The position numbers were made by a program, and so were the translations under genes. Shown here piece after piece: positions 1-10,190 of a stretch of DNA of 64,000 nucleotides. Origin of the DNA: Sabethes cyaneus (Eukaryota > Arthropoda > Insecta > Diptera > Culicidae); the NCBI RefSeq assembly GCF_943734655.1, contig NC_071355.1, positions 29,052,964 to 29,116,963 on the forward strand, in the 5' to 3' direction. The notes under the pieces were generated by a model, which ran no database searches, had not been told where the DNA came from, and was given only the letters and a program-made list of their open reading frames with translations. Position 1 is the stretch's first letter. Each line of letters begins with the position of its first letter.

Positions 1-533
1 GTGCGACGAGTTTTTGTGAGTGTGTATTTAGCTATCAGCCACGGCCATCGCTCTTACTCGTCATTGCAACCCATGCAGTTGATATCGAACGCTCACGAGG
101 GTCCGTGCTTTTCCCCGCGTGCGAAGCGGGAGTGTAAGATGAAGTAGAAAAGAAGAAGTAAAGCATAATCTGCATTCATACATCCTACTCACGCACGCGG
201 GCCGTTGACAGCGCACGAGTTGTTGGTTTCGTGAGCAGGCTGCGCAGAACGACGTTACGAGGCTGTGTGCTCACGGTTGTTTGCCATACGCTTGCGTTAG
301 AGAAGTAAGCGTTGGATGCTTTGCTTCGCACACCCGCTCACGTATGGGTCGGCATCATTTGCTTCTCGCTCGGTTTACAACTTTGGTTATCACACACAAG
401 TGCGCGGCAGATGTTTGTACTATCCACGTATTTGTTAAATAAGTCTATTATTCAAACTAGAAATTTTCTAGAAATGTTCTGGAAATGGTGCATGGAAACA
501 TCCTATGAATTTGAATTAACTTTCAAACATTAA
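1..533. other. Intergenic DNA, no supported gene
   Basis: No gene is supported here. The longest frame (312-533, 73 codons) has no recognisable domain and ends in low-complexity AT-rich sequence. The first 300 bases are comparatively GC-rich and contain several CACGCACGC-like stretches of unknown meaning. Confidence 0.4.
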
Positions 534-646
534 AAATCAGAGGTGTTGTGCACAAGCCACGACCGCATAGGTGACGTAGGAATACGTAAGTCTCTTTGTA
601 GCGATAGTAGGATGTATCCATGTATGTAATAATACGATTCTTCATG
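534..646 (+). repeat. Interspersed repeat, inverted partner at 48340-48458
   Basis: This segment aligns with the reverse complement of 48340-48458. Shared blocks include ACGACCGCATAGGTGACGTA, TAGCGATAGTAG and AATACGATT. The two copies differ at scattered bases, so this is an old dispersed repeat. No coding potential is visible. Confidence 0.75.
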
Positions 647-1100
647 TATACATGCTACATACGTTGTACGTAACGTTTATCAAAGTAGGAACATTTTACG
701 TACAATCCTCAACAGATTTTGGAGTTATTTCTATGAATTGATTGAATCTAATAAAGTTTTAATAGTTTTAATAAAGACGAATCAGTCACATTAAACCAAA
801 CAGTAAATCAATTTTCATGATCTCTTTCTACGTTGAATAGTGCTTTTCCTCTGGTAATCGGTACACGGTAGGCGCTAATTTTCAAAAAGCTAAAAATTTC
901 ACGCAAAACTATTCTGCGGCTTGCAAAAGAAGAACACTGATTTACAAACTGCAGACGTTTTGGAAGCCGCAGAAAATATCGCCAGTGAGCAGAAAACTTA
1001 TTTCCGTCATTTGTTCGTCGTCCGCAACGGCGAAAAATAAAGCTTTTCCCTCGTTGCCTGTTATTATGGTATTAACTGAGCAAGAAAATATAATAAACTC
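647..1100. other. Intergenic DNA
   Basis: AT-rich sequence with no open frame of note and no tandem structure. It separates the dispersed repeat at 534-646 from the histone relic on the minus strand. Confidence 0.4.
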
Positions 1101-1114
1101 TTCAATCGTTGTGT

Positions 1115-1130
1115 GGCCCTTAAAAGGACC
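1115..1130 (-). terminator. Histone mRNA 3' stem-loop
   Basis: Read on the minus strand, GGTCCT is followed by the loop TTTA and then AGGGCC. This gives a 6-bp stem (one G-U pair) closed by a four-base loop. The flanks are AAACAATC before and ACACAAC after. This matches the 3' processing hairpin of metazoan replication-dependent histone mRNAs, which are not polyadenylated. It lies 52 bases beyond the stop of the H2B-like fragment, the expected place. The hairpin is intact although the genes in front of it are broken. Confidence 0.75.
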
Positions 1131-1181
1131 GATTGTTTGATTGTCATAACTCCAGTTTGCAATAAACTTGCACTAACGCAC

Positions 1182-1332
1182 TTAACGTAACTCTCTTTTC
1201 GGTAAATTGGAGTAGCGATAACCGCAAACCAGGCACAGCTTGTTGCAACGGACCAACCGGAAAGCCTCAGCAGCTATGCGATCGACTAAGCCGTTCGTGT
1301 ATGTTCTTGAGTCACGATGAAATACCACTCCA
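1182..1332 (-). pseudogene. Histone H2B fragment
   Basis: Minus-strand translation gives GISS near 1318-1330, then RIAAEAFRLVRCNK (about 1240-1281), then a decayed LPKREL-like end with a stop at 1182-1184. Histone H2B has TGISSKAMSIM, RIAAEASRLAHYNK and LLLPGELAKHAV in the same order. The segment has frame changes and lost residues, so it cannot encode H2B. It joins the H2A fragment directly at about 1333, which makes the two a chimera, and it is followed by a histone 3' stem-loop. The identification rests mainly on RIAAEA-RL plus the context. Confidence 0.7.
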
Positions 1333-1513
1333 AGTGGCCAGCTGCAAGTGACGTGGGATGCTTGTGGTCGTTTTGTTGTCGCGTGCAGCATATTTCCTGC
1401 CAATTCCAGAACTTCAGCAGCCAGATATTCCATCACGGCAGCGAGACGAGTGCTCCAGCTCCAACACGTTCAGTATATTTTCCTTTCCTCAGCAGCCGAT
1501 GAACACGACCAAC
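1333..1513 (-). pseudogene. Histone H2A fragment with frameshifts
   Basis: The minus strand translates as VGRVHRLLRKGKYTERVGAG, then after a frameshift [16 protein letters not shown], then after a 2-base insertion AARDNK and SIPRHLQLA. These are the successive blocks of the H2A histone fold ([54 protein letters not shown]). At least two frame breaks and a missing N-terminus show it is dead. After HLQLA the sequence changes abruptly into H2B (GISS). That junction is not a normal gene boundary and points to recombination within a histone repeat unit. Confidence 0.9.
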
Positions 1514-1652
1514 TGACGACGATGTGCACCGTAAGGCATACAATGTTTCAAATACAACCTTCAAAATTATGCCACGGATGTGACTCGAAAGCTGCCTGTC
1601 TGATGTGTCGCCAACGAAAGCCGCTGACCGACTGACGATGCGCAGTAAAAGG

Positions 1653-1778
1653 CATAGCAGCCAAAACCATATCGTTCACCTGCGGATGAGTCGATGGATT
1701 CTTCGGTTTGTTGGCGTCTCGCTTGGTGAATGTGGATGCCTTCGTTGCCTTATCCGGGGAAGCAGCAACAGCTGAAGC
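1653..1778 (-). pseudogene. Histone H1 N-terminal fragment
   Basis: The minus strand reads ASAVAASPDKATKAS, then KRDANKPKNPSTHP and QVNDMVLAAM. This is the basic, alanine/proline-rich N-terminal tail of linker histone H1 leading into the start of its winged-helix domain (family pattern KPKKPS-HPPV--MVLAAI). The similarity stops at the first helix of the globular domain. The 140 bases between this and the H2A fragment are not clearly histone. With H2A, H2B and the stem-loop, this forms one collinear minus-strand relic of a histone cluster. Confidence 0.8.
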
Positions 1779-1799
1779 TCAACAATTTTCGATCGAAGT

Positions 1800-2406
1800 C
1801 TATAGAGCGTAAATTAAATACAATCATAAGGAAGCTTAACCCATAGCTTTTATCGTATATATTTCTGTCATCCGTGCTAGGGACGCACTGATGTGAGAAG
1901 GCAAAAAAATGAAAATAATTCAATTTTCCAATGACGCGCATTGAAAATCACTAGTTTTCTATATTTTCAATATTTTCCAAATCGATTTTCCGATCAATTG
2001 GTGTAAATATCTTGGAAATCTATTAAAAATAGACTAAATTATAAGTCGATGCGTGAAAACGCATTTACACTTTGATGACGTCATTTCCAACAAATGACAA
2101 ATTTGTTCGTTCGTTAAATCGGATCGTGTATACACCGTTTTAATCGCTCCTAAATCGTCGCGAAATTTGCGTTGTAAAAGCGTTAGTTTAAACCGAAAGT
2201 TGGTGCTCCGCTTTTCGCAATCGTCTATTTAGCTACTTAGAGTGAATTAAGCGTCTATCGAGTTTTGATTTGTGATATTTCGCCTACGATTATTGTCCAG
2301 TGCCGGCCGCTTCGAACAATAAGCATTCTTCCATCATCATCTTCGTTAAGTTTTCTGCCTTGCCTGTGTTCGTCACCCGTGTGCGACAAATCAAGTGTGA
2401 AGCGCA
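1800..2406. other. Presumed 5' flank and 5' UTR of the CR1-like retrotransposon
   Basis: No coding frame is supported. Around 1993-2021 the motif ATCAATTGGTGTAAATATCT resembles the sequence just after the truncated ORF2 (about 4151-4180, ATCGATTGGTGTAAGAATAT). The retroelement is thus bracketed by related sequence, perhaps the host repeat into which it inserted. The 200 bases before the ORF1 ATG are probably the element's 5' UTR, but its exact 5' end is not visible. Confidence 0.35.
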
Positions 2407-3216
2407 ATGGAGAAAAAACAATGCTTGGAATGCAAGAACGATATCAACGATATTGAACCGCTTCGCTGCGGATTTTGTGATGGCTTTATGCATATTAGCC
2501 AAACCTGCTGTGGCATTAACTCACGCGGGTTAAAGGAATCGTTTGCCCAGGGGAAGCTCATACTGTTGTGTACTGCCTGCATAAACGAATTAAATGGTCG
2601 CAGCATTCGTTTATATATAGCGGACATTCAACATGGATCTCCAAATGTGCCTTACTCGCCTGAACTGCCGGTCAAAGTTCAACAACTTGCTGACGTCGTG
2701 GATGCGCTGAGCAAAAAAATAGACAATTTGTCTTTACCCACTCAACAGCAACTCGACTGGCCCGTGCCTACTCCTAAAACACCGGCTTGGGCCAATCGTT
2801 CGGTTAAACGCCGGCGCACCGATGAAAAAACGATCGTTGATGCCCCTTCTGATGTTGGAACAAACATTATTGACCTAAGTGACCTTCCGGTTCCCTCTAT
2901 TGCACCTAAGGCAAACAAATTTTGGCTGTATCTTTCACGATTAAATCCAGTGTTGACCGATAGTGATGTACAGAAAATTGTGTCTCGCTGTTTGAACGTT
3001 AGCGATCCGGTTGATCTAGTACGGCTTGTCCCTAAAGGGAAAGACGTTGCCGATATGTCTTTTATATCATACAAAATCGGATTGGACCCTGATATGAAAC
3101 CTCAGGCACTGAACCCTTCGTCGTGGCCGGTCGGAATGCTGTTCCGTGAATTTTTTGATCGTCCAAAAAACTTAAATCGTTTAACCGTGGCTCCCCCGCT
3201 CGAGAGAATGGAGTGA
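2407..3216 (+). CDS. ORF1 of a CR1-like non-LTR retrotransposon (PHD-type zinc finger)
   Basis: This is an intact 269-aa frame starting with ATG. Residues 7-60 carry a Cys/His pattern typical of PHD-like fingers: CLEC, CGFC, a His and CC near residue 30, and CTAC near residue 55. A short possible coiled-coil (VQQLADVVDALSKKIDNLSL, about 91-110) follows, then a Lys/Arg-rich stretch near residues 130-140. ORF1 proteins of CR1-clade elements (for example mosquito T1/Q) often begin with such a finger and act as RNA-binding chaperones of the retrotransposition particle; that role is known for the family, not shown here. The stop overlaps the next frame by four bases (GTGA, 3213-3216), suggesting coupled translation. 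Clade assignment is moderate. Confidence 0.75.
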   Translation: MEKKQCLECKNDINDIEPLRCGFCDGFMHISQTCCGINSRGLKESFAQGKLILLCTACINELNGRSIRLYIADIQHGSPNVPYSPELPVKVQQLADVVDALSKKIDNLSLPTQQQLDWPVPTPKTPAWANRSVKRRRTDEKTIVDAPSDVGTNIIDLSDLPVPSIAPKANKFWLYLSRLNPVLTDSDVQKIVSRCLNVSDPVDLVRLVPKGKDVADMSFISYKIGLDPDMKPQALNPSSWPVGMLFREFFDRPKNLNRLTVAPPLERME

Positions 3217-4169
3217 GCGCAGTACGTTACGTGCCAAATGGGCAAAATTTTAGTGCTCCCGTGTTTGATACTTTGAATACTTGTAACCGTAACGACAATG
3301 TGAATGAAATTTCCTGCTACTATCAAAATGCAAGGGGCCTAAGAACGAAAATCGACGATTTATTCTTGACAACGTGTGAATGCAGCTATGATGTTATCAT
3401 ATTAACTGAGACCGGACTTGATGATCGTATAAATTCCCAGCAGCTTTTCGGATCAGCATACAATGTTTTTCGTTGTGATCGCAATCGACATAACAGTCAC
3501 AAGACGAGCTTTGGGGGTGTTTTAATTGCTGTTGCGGACGAACATAGCAGCATCGCTGTTGAAACTGTGAATGGTCGTTGTTTGGAGCAAGTGTGTGTCC
3601 GTGCTACAGTGCGTGGAACAAAACTGTTAATTTGTGGCATATATGTTCCACCAGATAGGCGCTCACAAGTTGGTGTTGCTGATAGCCACATTGCTTCGAT
3701 TTCGGAATTGTGGAGCAACGGGTTGACAAGAGAAGAAAATTTGCTGATTTGCGGTGACTACAACCAGCCACGCATTGTTTGGAGCAATAGCAACGATGGT
3801 TTGCAGTACACCAATTCATCGCATCTATCTGCTGCTGCCGCGGCGCTTGTCGATGGTGTGAACTTTTTAAATCTCCGTCAGGCAAATAATCAACACAATC
3901 GTCTTGGCCGTATATTGGACTTGGTTTTTTGTTCTGCCGATCTACGATGTGCGACAGACGTTTGCGTCGCTCCGCTGGTTTCGCCCGTCGATCCTCATCA
4001 TCCTCCTTTAAACATTGCTTTGTTTGCGGATTGCAATATCAATCCTATTTCGGTCCGGCAATGTACATTGACCGAAAATAATACATTGAATTATCGCAAA
4101 ATAGATCAAGAATCTATACTTTTCTTCAATGGGCCAATTCTTAGAGGCTTTCCCAATCGATTGGTGTAA
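3213..4169 (+). pseudogene. ORF2 fragment: apurinic-type endonuclease, reverse transcriptase missing
   Basis: The 318-aa frame holds an exonuclease-endonuclease-phosphatase domain. Visible blocks are YYQNARGLRTK near residue 36, LTETGLDD near 65, GGVLIAV near 100, YVPPD near 142, CGDYNQP near 178 and DPHHPPLNIA near 260. These match the catalytic and binding motifs of the APE-like nicking enzyme of CR1/Jockey-type elements, so the domain looks complete. The frame ends about 45 residues later, and no reverse transcriptase or C-terminal domain follows in any frame before unrelated repeat sequence. It begins at a GTG overlapping the ORF1 stop; an internal in-frame start is possible. An intact endonuclease with a lost polymerase makes the copy non-autonomous. 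Confidence 0.8.
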
Positions 4170-4224
4170 GAATATTGAAAATCGATCGGAAAACCGCTGA
4201 GCTATTAGCGCTCAAAACCTATCA

Positions 4225-4315
4225 TTTTTCGTGACGCTCGCATTTTTCGATTTTTTCGAATGACATCCTATCTCAAAATTTGCCGTAAGACGTAGTACTA
4301 CGTCAAAATGGTTCA
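4225..4315 (-). repeat. Dispersed repeat shared with 47881-47960
   Basis: The reverse complement of this stretch matches the sequence just downstream of the BTB gene (47881-47960). The shared core is TACGTCTTACGGCAA followed by a TGATAGG-TGTCATTC-like block. It abuts the broken end of the retrotransposon ORF2, so the truncation point and the repeat boundary lie close together. Confidence 0.65.
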
Positions 4316-5360
4316 CAGTCTGTAATAGAACTAAAGGCCCGGGCAGTATTGGTACGTTTGCGTTGCGTAGATTTAACAGATTACCAGTCAGATTGTACAA
4401 AACGACTGACAAATTTGTGCATCGCAAGAGCCAACGCACCAATTCTAGTGCCACGCGGAACAAACGCCACGCAATAAAATGCCACTCCTGTAAAAAAAAA
4501 ACAATTTTCAAATTTCATGTACCTTTTTCTCGGAAACTAATCAATATGAATGCCGAATTTTTCTTGGATCTCGAAATGTTTTTTATGTTTAGTGTATATA
4601 AAAAACACTAAGTAGTAAGGCTAACCTTCAAAGTGCTTCCTTAGCGTTTTACATATGCAAATGTTCTATGGCTAATCAGCTCATGGTTAAAAGTAATAAT
4701 CGACAAAAAAGTTTTGTCAAAATATGCAATTTATCCGTTGAAAACAACCAGCATGCCGGAGGAATGTTTTCCTTAATTAAACTCGCCCGTTTTGGGTTAT
4801 AGCAGTTTCAGTTTGTCCGCTTCCCGGGGATATCGCCATGTCCAGCAAAGCGAGAATCAAAACAGAAAACTGCCAAACTGGACATAAAACAATTTGCGCA
4901 TAACCCTCGCGCTACACAGTTTCCCGCCGTTGTTCGTATGGCCGTCGGCAAAGGGTATGTTTGGCATATACCTATGTATGTACTTTCATCATACCAATCC
5001 TTCCAACACCAAATAAACACATCAATGGCCGGTTCGGTTCTGTTCGGAAGCTGCTACCAAATGGTGTTTATGCACTTTTTTCTCCCTCCCGGCTCCCTGC
5101 CTCCGTATCCTTTTCCAACCCCTGGAGATTGTTTCCTAGGCAAAAGCATGTTTCACCTGTCAGCTAAAGGATGGTTTTTACCAGAGCTCACGTTTTCGTT
5201 ATTTTTATTGCCTCTCGTTCAGCCTTTTCTAATCGCGTTCACTATCAAAGTACAGCATATCAAACTGCATATACACTAGGTACCATACATACTAAGCCTA
5301 AAGGTAGCTGAGCCTGGCAAGCATAGCGACACGCTTCGCTTCAAAGTCGATCATCCGAGC
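4316..5360. other. Intergenic DNA, no supported gene
   Basis: Several short frames (for example 4363-4611 and 4938-5279) have no recognisable domain, and overlapping frames on both strands are similarly open. I see no repeat partner within the window. Confidence 0.4.
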
Positions 5361-5366
5361 GAAGCG

Positions 5367-5390
5367 ATCATCATCATCATCATCATCATT
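5367..5390 (+). repeat. (ATC)8 microsatellite
   Basis: About eight consecutive ATC trinucleotides, in an otherwise non-repetitive stretch. Confidence 0.9.
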
Positions 5391-5811
5391 GGGAAGAAAT
5401 GGTATCGAAGCGCGAAACGAAGAAAATAATGCAATAAAAGTAACACTAGTCCGTGACTAGTCGACACCTTTCCTCCGCGCTCGCTACTCATCCGTGCCAA
5501 CTTCACGGGCGCGGCACGACGGTAGCACTATCACGATGTCGCTGCACGGTCCAATGGGTTTCGCGTACTTCGCATTCGCATACAATAATGTATAGCCTTC
5601 GGTTGGTCGCTTCTGTGACCAAACAACCGGACGCGAGAGGGAAAAGAAAATTTCAGAAACAGAAAGAAGCATTCCAAGCTCGTCGGATTTTCCTTTCTTT
5701 ATTTTCCGTTTTCTACGAGGTAATCCCCTTTTTGCATATACGAAGAGAATGCATTTTAAGTCGTCGAAATAATGGTGTGGCGGGAGGAAAATCAGCGGAG
5801 AGCTAGAGGTT

Positions 5812-5970
5812 TGTGTTTGTTCCGTGGAAGCTTTTACATCCGAGCACAGTCCGCTGCCAGTGCCGCCGCCAGAGCCATAGCCAGAGCCGGATGGCAGAAT
5901 GTTGCAGAGCCGTAGGAAACGGAAAGTGGAGAAACGTGACGCTTAATGGGTTTTCTTTGGCTACAGCTCC
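5812..5970 (+). other. Possible exon (perhaps 5' UTR) ending at a strong splice donor
   Basis: The sequence before 5971 is relatively GC-rich with CCAGAGCC repeats. It ends at CTCCG|GTAAGTATG, a near-consensus donor. There is no convincing protein frame, so if it is an exon it would be untranslated or very short in coding. The downstream 10 kb is mostly transposon-like, as expected for a large intron. The left boundary is arbitrary. This is a candidate only. Confidence 0.2.
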
Positions 5971-6129
5971 GGTAAGTATGTGGGAAATTTGGTGAAAAGT
6001 TGAGACGAGCTTCCCGCCCGACTGCCGGGGCGATGCGACGAGACAAAGTGAGAGAGAACACCGCTGCTGCACTGCACGCGGTGGTCAATTGGGGACTGGG
6101 GAGGGGTGTTACGGTAGAAGAAAGCAAGT

Positions 6130-7488
6130 GCTAACTTCTTCTTTTTTTTCGACGGTGGAGCTTAATGGGTAACGTCAGAGAAAATTTCCTGTTTCTGGTG
6201 ATGCTGGTGTTGGAGGGATCAACCAAACGATGCAACTTATTTCTGAACGGTGGCTGCATTCTTGATTGCATCATTGTGAACTGTCGAGAAATTAGAAAAT
6301 GGCCATTGTTGGACATGTAGACGAACGTGAAAGTGGTCGTGGCTTAACAAAAGTTTTGCTAGCGAACGCTTCATGTCGAAACGTGCGATGCAGTTTGGCT
6401 GCGATAGAGAGTTTCGCATGTGTTGAGTGGTCCGTTTTATTGGAGCAATTATTGACCTGAGCTGTAACGTCTAAGGTCCAAAATGTTCTGTTTTATGGAC
6501 AGGAAATTCAATAAAAATTCCTCGATGCATGATACTAACGTTTCAGTTTTCTTTCAAGTTTTAAAATTATATTTCAAAAGTTAATTAGCTAATTAGCTAA
6601 AACATTATTGCTTTTCTAAATTTCATCTTCCACTTATGCATAATATCTCCACTGTTTTGGGCACACAGTACCTGTTTCCAAATTGTGATTGACAGGGCAC
6701 AGTAAAAGCATTAAGTGCACTGCAACTCAATCATCTGTTTTCAATCCATTAAGAGAGAAGTCACTATATCAATCACGCCAATTTTCAATCCAACCAATTG
6801 TCACATAAATCGTCTTGTGGTGGGAGCTGTCAATAAAAAAAAAACATCTGGTTCACGGTACTCTGACTAACTTTTGTAGCTGTTATGCTGTTCTACTGTT
6901 GATTTCGCTGGCTGACTCAAATGCTGACACTGACCTGTTTTATGGTCTTATTGATGAAAACATCTCCATCATTTTATGACATGATCCCGTCGGCAATCAG
7001 AAGCAGCAGTTTCGGCAGCATCGCCTTTTTCCGACGCTCCGCTGAATGAAATAAAAGCTTTCGTATTTTGTAGACAAAAGATAGCGATTTCCATTGGAAG
7101 ATACATGCAATGATAGTAACAGTAGTCCGATTTTGTTTGATTACAATATCCATGGTACTATGGTTAACCGAGTTGACCAAGCAACAGATTTTGGTATTCA
7201 ACTGGGTCCTATGCTTACCTTTCATGCGCTTTGCATGTCGATTATATCCAAGGCAAAACGACAGCTTGGTTTCATCTTCAAAATTGCCAAGCACTTTCGC
7301 ATTGTTATATTGTAGTTAGATGGACCCTTGAAAACGCTTCCGTAATATGGACACCAGTGCATGTACCATGGAGTTTAATCGCAGTATATTCCCAGCACTA
7401 TGCATTAAGACAAAATTGTAAGATAAATTATAATAAATAAATAAACTGTTACCGACCCAAATGCGTGAGAAACGCATCGCTATTAACT
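6130..7488. other. Intergenic or intronic DNA, no supported gene
   Basis: AT-rich sequence with no recognised domain in any frame. The frames at 7094-7440 overlap one another and show no family motif. No repeat partner was noticed within the window. Confidence 0.4.
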
Positions 7489-7490
7489 TA

Positions 7491-9106
7491 CAGTTCCCCC
7501 ACAATTATGGACCATTTAAGCAGAAGTATGATTTTAAAACAATCAATTGTAGCGCATACTATTATTTAAAAGCAGTTTATAAATGTTTTTAGTTACAGAA
7601 ATATGTAATCTTTCAGTTGATTCAGTTCTTAAACCCATTTAGTGCAAGTTTTCCACGGAAATTAAGCTTATATTATGACTGATCAAAAACACAATTATGG
7701 ATCACTTTTGGAAGCGGTCACAATTATGAAACAATTTTCGCCATATTATGGATCAAAATAAAAATACACTTTTTGCAGCAAATTCTCTCAATGAACTTTA
7801 TTCAAATCATGTAATAACATAAAAATAACATGTTTCAAATCGTATGAAAGACCTTGTGTGGCTTTTGGTCTGTCTTTAGAATCCTGCCGTCCTTCTTCGA
7901 AGACACCTACCGATCAGCCGTTGGGAATGCTTTTCGCGATTTCACGACTGATTTTTTGTCCTGAAAAAAAGTCTTAGGCTCACCAGCTGCGTTGGCTCCG
8001 AAAAGACTAGTACAAGTTTTTTTCCGAATTGTTATTACCGATGTACACACTTAAAAGACTCAGCAAAATTTGCTGAGATTTGGACAGCCGAGCGTTCGGT
8101 AAAAATTTCAGTTTTGCAAATCGACGTTTACGGATCTTTACTAACGTTTGGCATTATTAAAAAATTTTACCGAACGCTCGGCTGTCCAAATCTCGGCAAA
8201 ATTTTGCTGACTTCGGCACTTTCTTTTAAGTGTATAGGTACAGTGGATCTCAGAAAAGTTAATCGATGCAAGAGTTTAATTTCATCTCTGCTATGATGCG
8301 ATGTATGAAACAGTGGAAAGGCGACAATAAACCGAAAAAATGAAATATAAATATAGAAGGAAATTTTTGACCGAAAGCTCGAAGAACCAGTAAATTCAAA
8401 CTCTTAAAAAAGTTAAGGAAAAAATTAAAGTTTTAGATTGTTGCATGAGAGCTAACATTCGCTTAACTTTTACGATGAACCGTTGCATATGTACCATCAT
8501 AGCGTTTTACTGCCTTACGTAACTTCCTGTCCTGCGTAATTCAGAAACAGCATTTTCCAAAAACTCAGCTCTGTGCAACTTTCGATTCTGCTTTAAAAAT
8601 GTTTGTAATAGGTGCTAAACTGACTGAATTTGTGAAAATTACATTGGAATCAAAGTGATCCATAATTGTGAAAAATTACCTTGTTTTGGTCACTATTATG
8701 GATCACTTTGAAAATTACTTATTTTTACAGGAAAATCATTGGCAACCACCAATATTTCGCTGAATCGTAAAGAACTTAGCTTGATCTTTATGTACGAGTC
8801 ATTTTTTGCTCGAAAATTGGTGATTATGCCACATAGCAACCTTAAGAATGAGGAACGTACTGCTTATGCTGATTTAAAAAACGACAGACATTTTGATAGA
8901 TTCTCGATAACAACTTTTTTACACTCATTGAAAAAGCATCAATGTCGGGATTTAAAGGATGTTTTATGTGTTAAAAGCTAGTTAATAGGGTATATTTTGT
9001 TGCAAAAATGCTTCATTCCTTCAAACAGTTTGTTTAACTGAGTTATTTAACTTGAAATACAAAAGTGATCCATAATTGTGGGTGATCCATAATTGTGGAG
9101 GGAGTG
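7491..9106 (+). mobile_element. 1616-bp TA-flanked TIR element, copy A
   Basis: The element begins CAGTTCCCCCACAATTATGG and ends in the imperfect inverse CCATAATTGTGGAGGGAGTG. It is bounded by TA at 7489-7490 and 9107-9108. A second copy of exactly the same length (1616 bp) lies inverted at 12794-14409. Small frames inside (8114-8296 and 8739-8981) translate identically in both copies. The motif CACAATTATGGATCAC recurs in both orientations near both ends and internally (about 7500, 7690, 7720, 8657, 8693, 9067, 9085). There is no recognisable transposase, so it is probably a non-autonomous IS630/Tc1/mariner-type element; the superfamily is inferred from the TA target. A smaller MITE sits inside it (8046-8234). 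Confidence 0.85.
8046..8234 (+). mobile_element. Nested ~190-bp MITE with long inverted repeats
   Basis: The left end is ACACTTAAAAGACTCAGC and the right end reads GACTTCGGCAC...CTTTTAAGTGTATA. The arms share GATTTGGACAGCCGAGCG and its complement near the ends. A related copy stands alone at 43379-43566 and another is carried in copy B (13666-13854). It was probably inserted before the 1616-bp element duplicated, because both copies have it. TA flanks suggest a TA-target family. Confidence 0.75.
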
Positions 9107-9108
9107 TA

Positions 9109-9849
9109 TTTGAACCTTACTCGCTTGTTAGGGAATTCAGCGCACTTTCTTGCCCATGTTCCTAATTCTGCTCATGCTTGTTCCCAATTCTACACACCCA
9201 AAAAGCATACCAAAAATCTGGCATTAACCATTACCATAATTAAATTTATGATCCGGCCTTCTTGTGCTGTCCAAGGTTGCACAGGAATATAGTTCACATT
9301 TTGAGTGGCTCATTTTAAATATTTTCTTCTCGTTAACATGAAGGGCGAATAGATTCGGGTTTTCTACATACTGAACATCATACTTTAGACTAACAATAAC
9401 AATTGTGTTTTCATATACAAACCACTTGGCCACTCCCTGTCAGCTCCATGAGGTCGGAGATTAAAAAAATCAGAAGACATGGTTTCGTGAATTGGTGCTC
9501 GTGGGTTTGAACCCCAAGACGCCGATGCCGAGCAAGATGCCAATCAATGCAAATTTGTTAATTTTCTATAAGGACAGTCTTAGCGTTGGTGCTAACGACG
9601 GTGTTTTCTGACATATAAAATACTTTCAGTTTCACTTGAAATTATTTCGCTGTCAAATATTATGACCCATTTGCGAATAATGGCGTAATATTCAACAGAA
9701 ATTTATAAAAAAATAACACAATGATCATAATTGACCAAACTCGTGACTTTAGTCATGACCTTGAAATGCGGTCAGGCATATATTAATATTTATTTTGAAA
9801 CGATGATTCTACAATTGATGAAGGGACGGTAAGGGAAAGTAATGAAGAA

Positions 9850-9882
<33 letters not shown>

Positions 9883-10057
9883 CGGGAATGAAGGGGAAGG
9901 GTGGAAAGGAAGGGGGGGGGGGTAATAGGTAGCTATGGTTAACAAGTTGTCGTTGTGACTCAAGACAAAAGATAGGAGTCACAACGACAACTTGTTAACC
10001 ATAGCTACCTATTACCCCCCCCCCCCCCTTCCTTTCCACCCTTCCCCTTCATTCCCG

Positions 10058-10088
<31 letters not shown>

Positions 10089-10190
10089 TTCTTCATTACT
10101 TTCCCTTACCGTCCCTTCATCAATTGTAGAATCATCGTTTCAAAATAAATATTAACAATGATCATAGTTATGCACAATGTTAAAAACTAC
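9109..10190 (-). mobile_element. Third, broken copy of the CCGTGAACGTACC TIR family
   Basis: The sequence from TTCCTAATTCTGC (about 9160) through TCCGGCCTTCTTGTGCTGTCC (about 9260) to ATGCACAATGTT (about 10167) is collinear with the complete copies at 49827-50998 and 52101-55408. Its 5' TIR is lost where copy A of the 1616-bp element abuts, and its right end is also absent. It is interrupted by the 9730-10154 insertion. No intact protein frame remains. Confidence 0.7.
9730..10154. mobile_element. Fold-back insertion flanked by a 12-bp direct repeat
   Basis: ACAATGATCATA occurs on both sides (9718-9729 and 10155-10166). The complete copies of the host element have this site only once (near 50930 and 53205), so the 425 bp between are an insertion with a 12-bp target duplication. 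Most of the insert is an inverted repeat: arms 9783-9961 and 9976-10155 around a 14-base loop, differing mainly in homopolymer length. The arms contain a run of about 30 T (A on the other side) and a run of G (C). The outer arm ends read TTAA. No frame is visible. Confidence 0.8.

Noticed and set aside
8739..8981. 80-codon frame, identical in both 1616-bp copies, considered as a small transposition protein
   Set aside because: No motif of a transposase or regulator is visible, and identity is explained by the whole element being nearly identical. It could be real but is unsupported.
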